64,000 nt of DNA from positions 901,162,177 through 901,226,176 of the forward strand of contig CM060915.1 in NCBI GenBank assembly GCA_030737875.1, written 5' to 3'. Under the pieces are notes generated by a model. It made no database searches. It saw only the letters and a program-made list of their open reading frames with translations, and was not told where the DNA came from. This document shows positions 59,511 to 64,000 of the stretch, one piece after another (within the stretch, counting starts at the first letter, position 1; each line of letters begins with the position of its first letter). The position numbers and the translations under genes are program-made. The DNA comes from Allium sativum (taxonomy: Eukaryota; Streptophyta; Magnoliopsida; Asparagales; Amaryllidaceae).

Positions 59511-60224
59511 CGGTACCACTCAGAAACAGACAGGTGTTACCACCCAACAGAAACAGACGGTACCAACAGAAACAGACAGAACTAAGTGTACCCTAAAACC
59601 CTACCCCAAGCGATCGGCTCCCTAATACATAAATACCATGTGCCAGCCCCACAAAAGGGTGTATCATTCCCTAAAGTGGCAACGTTTGAATGACACAGAC
59701 CTATTTATAGATGTCACGGCGTCTTACATCCTCAGAGGCAGACCGGGATCCATGCACGCACATGACCCGGTTGGAACGCACCATCAACACCCCTCGCCAT
59801 TATCAGCATGAACCGCTTATAATTAGTTCAGTAAGCGTGCCCGGACCCTACCTACTGTTGGGTCAAAGTTTTTGATACCAGAAAGGGTTACTGACTAATA
59901 TGGGTCCCAAACAACAGATGACACAAGTAATTCCCCTCCTAACCTTGTGTCCCCAGACTAACAGATTTTAGATTAACTTGTTTACAAGTTTCAGACATAC
60001 AAAATTCAGATCAACTAGTTCACAGATCAGATAAGTTTTCAGACTAACGGATCAGATATACGGATTTAACAGATTTACAGATTTGTCTAACTTTGCAATT
60101 GGGCCGACAGATTCACGGAACAGATTAATTAAATTCATCAGTCTAGTGGGTTTAATCCTATCCGCCCAACACGTTTTAGACATCATATTTATCTCAGATT
60201 TTAATTAATTAAATATTAATGCCC

Positions 60225-60425
60225 AGACCTCTCACATTAGACTGATAGTTTGCGGCTACTGGTTAGGCCGGTTGGTTCCGGCCTGATTTCTGCCGCAAAC
60301 TGAGTCTAACCTCGGGTTTCAAGCACGTTATGACTAACTTCTCACATTAGAACCTATTGTTTGCGGCCACTGGATGTGCCGGGCGGTTCCGGGCAGAATT
60401 ACGCCGCAAACTCATTCTAACCTCG
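60225..60425 (-). ncRNA. Paired covarying hairpins in TE7
   Basis: On the plus strand GTTTGCGGC pairs with GCCGCAAAC (nine perfect pairs) around an inner stem AGGCCGG/CCGGCCT, where other families have TGCC/GGCA. The second hairpin pairs TTTGCGGC with GCCGCAAA around TGCCGGGCGGTTCCGGGCA. Confidence 0.6.
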
Positions 60426-60539
60426 AGTTAGCCATGTTTATCTTTGCGGCCAATTAATTACTAATTTACCATTTATGCCCACGCCTAATATACATGTCAA
60501 TTATTCATAGCTAATTCAGATTATGTCAATAACAGACTG

Positions 60540-60840
60540 AATATATCAACTTAACAGATATAGCAGATAACAGATTTTCGCAGATTAGGCGACTTAACGG
60601 ATTCAGCAGATTAAGTAATTTAGCAGATTTAGCATATAACAGATTTGGCATTTTCAGCAGACTTAGGAGATGATAGATTTGGCAGATGAACTGATCTAGC
60701 AGACTAGGCAGTAGAGCAGAACTAGAAGATTAAGCAATATAACAAAACTAGCAGATTAGTCAATATAACAGAACTAGCAGATTAGGAAAATATAGCATAA
60801 CTAGCAAATTAGGCAAATATAACAGATTTAATCATTCCTT
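60540..60840. repeat. Irregular AGCAGATTA-type repeats in TE7
   Basis: Many imperfect copies of CAGATTTAGCAGAT/AACAGAACTAGCAGATTAG without a strict period. Non-coding. Confidence 0.6.
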
Positions 60841-62240
60841 AAAGTTTCGCAAACATATCTTGCCTAATTATGAAATTGGCCTAAGTTTGCCAGCCTAAAT
60901 AGTTGTCATGATTCACACTATGATCATATACCCCACTTCTGCATTGAATTTACATGTCACAGATTATGGTCATAATTTACATGTCCCAGTTTAGTTCAAC
61001 TTGCCTAGTACAAAAGATTCACATATAAATTATACCAAATATAGCCATTGATTTCAATGCATGTCATATATTCAAAAATCTCCTACTTAGGTGTTATTCA
61101 CATTTGATAGTTATCAAATCTTAATATAGATCTTCACACCTAAGTCATATTCTCTTTCAAATCATGAATTGTGATATAAACAATATGCCCAACAATCTAG
61201 TTATAACAGATCTTAATTCAAAATATGCGTTATGTCCAATGTCTCAAGTCACATGTTAACATACCATGGTTCCTCTTCTTCCAATTCACAGAATATGCAT
61301 AGATTTAAATCTAGTTTACAACCTATGTCCTTTTTCTTAAATCAGTCACAGATTAGCCATGTCCAATTATGCCACATTCATTATTTGTCCCAAACATTTT
61401 AGCGTTCATGCGTTAATCTCTTAGGAGATTGGCGCAGGCTCGTAGTAGCCTGGCTATAGAACAGAAAGAAGAAAAGATAAAGAATAAAATAGATCAGAAC
61501 AGAACATACACAATCTCAAATTCAGATTTACAATCATGTCACAATTATGATTACAGTTTATAGCGGAAAATAACTGTACTTGCCTTGGTTGGATTAAAGA
61601 AAGAACTTTAATTGTTGTAGAATCGTTGAAGAAGCTTTAATCTCTAGTTTGAATTGAGTTGCTTAGGTTGATGTTGATTAGCTTCTAGTTTTGATTCCAG
61701 CAGAGTAGCGACGCCATTTTTATTTTTATATAGAACAGAGGCAGAGCAGAAGCAGAACAGAATTGTGTGTAGAGAAGGCTAGGTTTGGGGCTGGTTAAAT
61801 AGGTTTAGGCAGATGAATCTGGACAGAAATCGGACTGGAAACATCAGAACGAACACTAGCCAAAAAATGGGCTCGGGGACCAGGTCGACACCCAGGTCGA
61901 CTGCCCAGTCGACCTGGTCTGGGGGGTCGACTGCCCAGTCGACTCCCCAGTCGACCTGAGTCTGGGCGGGAAATTTCCTGCCCAGTCTGTTCAGCGTTTG
62001 AAATTCGAATTTTGAATTTGAATTTCGAGCTGTTTTCGATTCTGAAAATTCCTAAAACTTCGGAGGGTCATATCTCCCTCATATGGACTCCTATTCTTGC
62101 AAACTCGGACTTGTTTCCAAGCAGAATTCCGTGACGAACGCAATGGCGCAACTCGTTTCCCTTGATTCTTATTTTAAAAATTAATTATCCTCTGATTTGT
62201 TACTTATACGTTCACAGAAAATACGGGGTGTTACAGGGAC

Positions 62241-62634
62241 GATGGCCTACAGAGTATAGCTACCTGAAAGACTGGCTGGAGTTCATAATGTTTTTCATGT
62301 CTCTCAGCTATGAAAGTGCTTACATGAGTCGGCAGAAGTTGTGGAGCCAAGTATACTATAGGAAGTCGACGTGCAATGAGAAGCAACTGTGAAAAGAGTT
62401 CCAACTAGTATCTTGGGGATGGAAGTCAAAAAGCTACGCAACCGTGAAGTTAAGCTTGTCAAAGTTCAATGCAGCGACGCCGAGGAAGACGCGACTTGGG
62501 AGACTGAGGCCAAAATACGTGCAGCCTACCCTTTTCTTTTTGAGGGTACATCTTTGATCCCTTTTTCCTTAAGTTTATTCAAGCTTGCATCTTCCTTTTT
62601 AGTGTATTTCCTCGGTCATATTCTTTATCCTTAG
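62241..62634 (+). pseudogene. pol: TE6 integrase C-terminus and chromodomain-like tail
   Basis: Continues TE6 after TE7. In frame: MAYRV, TAG, LPERLAGVHNVFHVS, then stops TGA, TAG and TGA, then an open run from 62389 with VPTSILGMEVKKLRNREVK, the DATWETEAKIRAAYPFLFEG tail and a stop near 62632. The Trp of the tail is intact. Confidence 0.9.
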
Positions 62635-63137
62635 GTAGAGGCCAATGGATGTAAACATGTATTTGAAACATGTTATGATTGATGGATGCTAGTGGATGCA
62701 AGTGTTTGCTAGCGGTTACTCATGGATGCATATACACACATTAGGCACTAGATCGACTCAATCACTTTCATACTACATATAAATGTGTGTTTATTTAGAT
62801 TAATGGATGTATAATGGTTATGTTATCATATGGATGCTGCATTCGGATGAATGGGCGTGCACGCATGTAGAAATAATATGTATCATTAGGGATCTTTTGC
62901 ATACATAATGGACGCATGGCACTATCATAATCTGCATTAAGGAGGTCAACTGAATCAGTAGACCGCCTGATTTTGCATTAGATACGGACATGTACACACA
63001 CTGTGCATATAAACATGAAAGCATTAGAAGACTTTTAAGGACAATGGATGCCTGTGTTTGATGGTTGAGTAGATGGACGACTGGATGGTAGGATATGTAT
63101 TCTTCGTAACTTGAAGATTTCGGGGTCGAAATCCTTT
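62635..63137 (+). other. TE6 3' untranslated region
   Basis: Non-coding. The hairpin at 62941-62967 is identical in sequence to that of TE3 (GGAGGTCAACTGAATCAGTA then GACCGCC). Confidence 0.6.
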
Positions 63138-63149
63138 AAGGAGGGGAGA
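63138..63149 (+). other. TE6 polypurine tract
   Basis: AAGGAGGGGAGA, one base before the 3' LTR start. Confidence 0.93.
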
Positions 63150-63150
63150 A

Positions 63151-64000
63151 TGTAACACCTCGTGTTTTCTGTTAACATAAACTAACGAATTAAACAATAC
63201 TAAATTTAAAATGTGAGAATTAAGGGAAACAGGTTACGCCATTGTGTTCGTCTTGGAATTTTGGTTGAGATAGAGTCCGAGTTTGCATAAATTGGACTTC
63301 GTATGAAGAAGTTATGGCTGTCGGAAGTTTCCAGAAAATTCACATAAATTCAAACAACTCGGAAACAGATTCAAAATTCAAATCAGAAGTCAGAAGTGGG
63401 CTGGGCGGGAAAATTCCCGCCCAGGACCCAAGTCAACCAGGGGGTCGACCATAGTGTCGGCCTCCCCCCCTACAGGTCAACCTGGGGGTCGACCTACCCC
63501 CTCGGGCAGATCTGAAAGATGACGATTTTGTGACTCTGTGTTGAGTCATTAGGGCTGAGGTGTCACCCTGTCTTGAATGGATGGTCTTGATTGATTCTAT
63601 GTTGATCGGATGGCCTAAATTAATCCTAAATTCTATATAAACACATGTAGACTCAAACCCTAAAACTTAATCAAAATTAGAACCATGGTCGTCATGCTAT
63701 CACCTTACAACCTAGAATAGCCGTCATCAACTAGAGGAAAAGTAAAGCTAATCAACTCAATTCAACTCAAGTCTATAACAACTACAACAACCAATTTGTC
63801 TACTTCAAAGGCGAGCTAAATCAATTTCAGAACTCAGATCCCAGAACTCAAGACCTTTTTTGAGTTGTGAGTTCGATTTCTTTGATAAGATAATTAACAA
63901 GTTAATTAGGTTGAGTTATAGTTCGGGTTATATGGTTATGTTTGTAAAACATTGGGAAAAATGCGATATTTTGTGTATGCTAGTTGTTCATAATGATAGT
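63151..64000 (+). repeat. TE6 3' LTR, left 850 bp
   Basis: Matches 51304 onwards (TGTAACACCTCGTG here). GTCGAC-type array 63430-63500, TATATAAA 63634-63641, GTGAGT near 63868. It runs off the window. Confidence 0.93.

Larger units (their letters stand above)
58581..62235 (-). mobile_element. TE7: solo LTR of a related Ty3/Gypsy element, antisense
   Basis: Reads TGTAACACCCCACC at the left and GGGGTGTTACA at the right, flanked by GGGAC (58576-58580 and 62236-62240), with the TE6 integrase continuing across. No primer site or coding inside, so it is a complete 3655-bp solo LTR left by LTR-LTR recombination. On the minus strand: GTCGAC array (61883-61960), TATTTAA at the TATA position (about 61802-61795), donor-like GCAAGT at 61583, hairpins (60425-60335 and 60320-60225) and poly-C acceptor CAG at 58932-58930. 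Confidence 0.93.
51304..64000 (+). mobile_element. TE6: Ty3/Gypsy chromovirus, right end beyond the window
   Basis: 5' LTR 51304-54363, primer site, broken gag-pol 54571-58580 and 62241-62634, polypurine tract 63138-63149, and 3' LTR from 63151 to the window end. TE7 sits in the integrase. The target duplication cannot be tested because the right end is missing. It belongs to the same lineage as TE2 and TE3 but is more decayed (stops plus frameshifts), so it is probably older than TE3. Confidence 0.93.

Overview
The window is from a flowering plant nuclear genome. It has no bacterial-type operons. Nearly everything between 3.8 kb and the right edge is nested Ty3/Gypsy LTR retrotransposons. 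Each carries an initiator-Met tRNA primer site (TGGTATCAGAGC), a fused in-frame gag-pol, CCHC knuckles, a D,D35E integrase and a C-terminal chromodomain-like tail, so they fit chromoviruses of the Tekay/Del type with very long LTRs (2.7-4.1 kb). The only host-like gene trace is a broken BAG6-like (ubiquitin-like/proline-rich) fragment at 2464-3110 on the minus strand. No intact protein-coding gene is present.

Layout. 1-3420: AT-rich DNA with a 513-bp tandem duplication, TA microsatellites and the BAG6-like pseudogene. 3420-3778: CACTA-like subterminal palindromes. 3779-4747 plus 40174-42241: TE1, an antisense LTR with a gag stub, split by TE2. 4748-40168: TE2, a composite LTR-internal-LTR-internal-LTR flanked by one 5-bp target duplication (AATAT). 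TE2 itself carries two insertions: TE3 (6838-20091, full length, 4-kb LTRs, target duplication CTAGT) in its first LTR, and TE4 (about 29142-32744, boundaries odd) in its second gag. 42242-51303: TE5, degenerate LTR-like DNA repeated twice head to tail, without recognisable coding. 51304-64000: TE6, whose 3' LTR runs off the window and whose integrase is split by TE7, a solo LTR (58581-62235, target duplication GGGAC).

Nesting order: TE1 is older than TE2, and TE2 is older than TE3 and TE4; TE6 is older than TE7. All gag-pol copies are dead, broken by stops (mostly of C-to-T or G-to-A type, as expected of methylated, silenced repeats) and frameshifts.

The most interesting signal is not the proteins but the LTRs. 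Families whose sequences have otherwise diverged share one architecture: (i) a U3 array of GTCGAC palindromes just upstream of a TATA box; (ii) a candidate leader intron, from a GTAAG-type donor soon after the TATA box to a pyrimidine-rich, poly-C tract ending in AG; (iii) inside that intron, two consecutive hairpins whose stems change on both sides between families while a GC-rich apical hairpin (type TGCCCGGAACCGCCCGGCA) persists; (iv) GGTTAAGT/ACTTAACC inverted pairs downstream of these. A further covarying hairpin lies between pol and the polypurine tract. Together they suggest a conserved, undescribed RNA-level control or packaging system in this lineage. This is inference from paired-base changes seen by eye, not from a computed covariance test.
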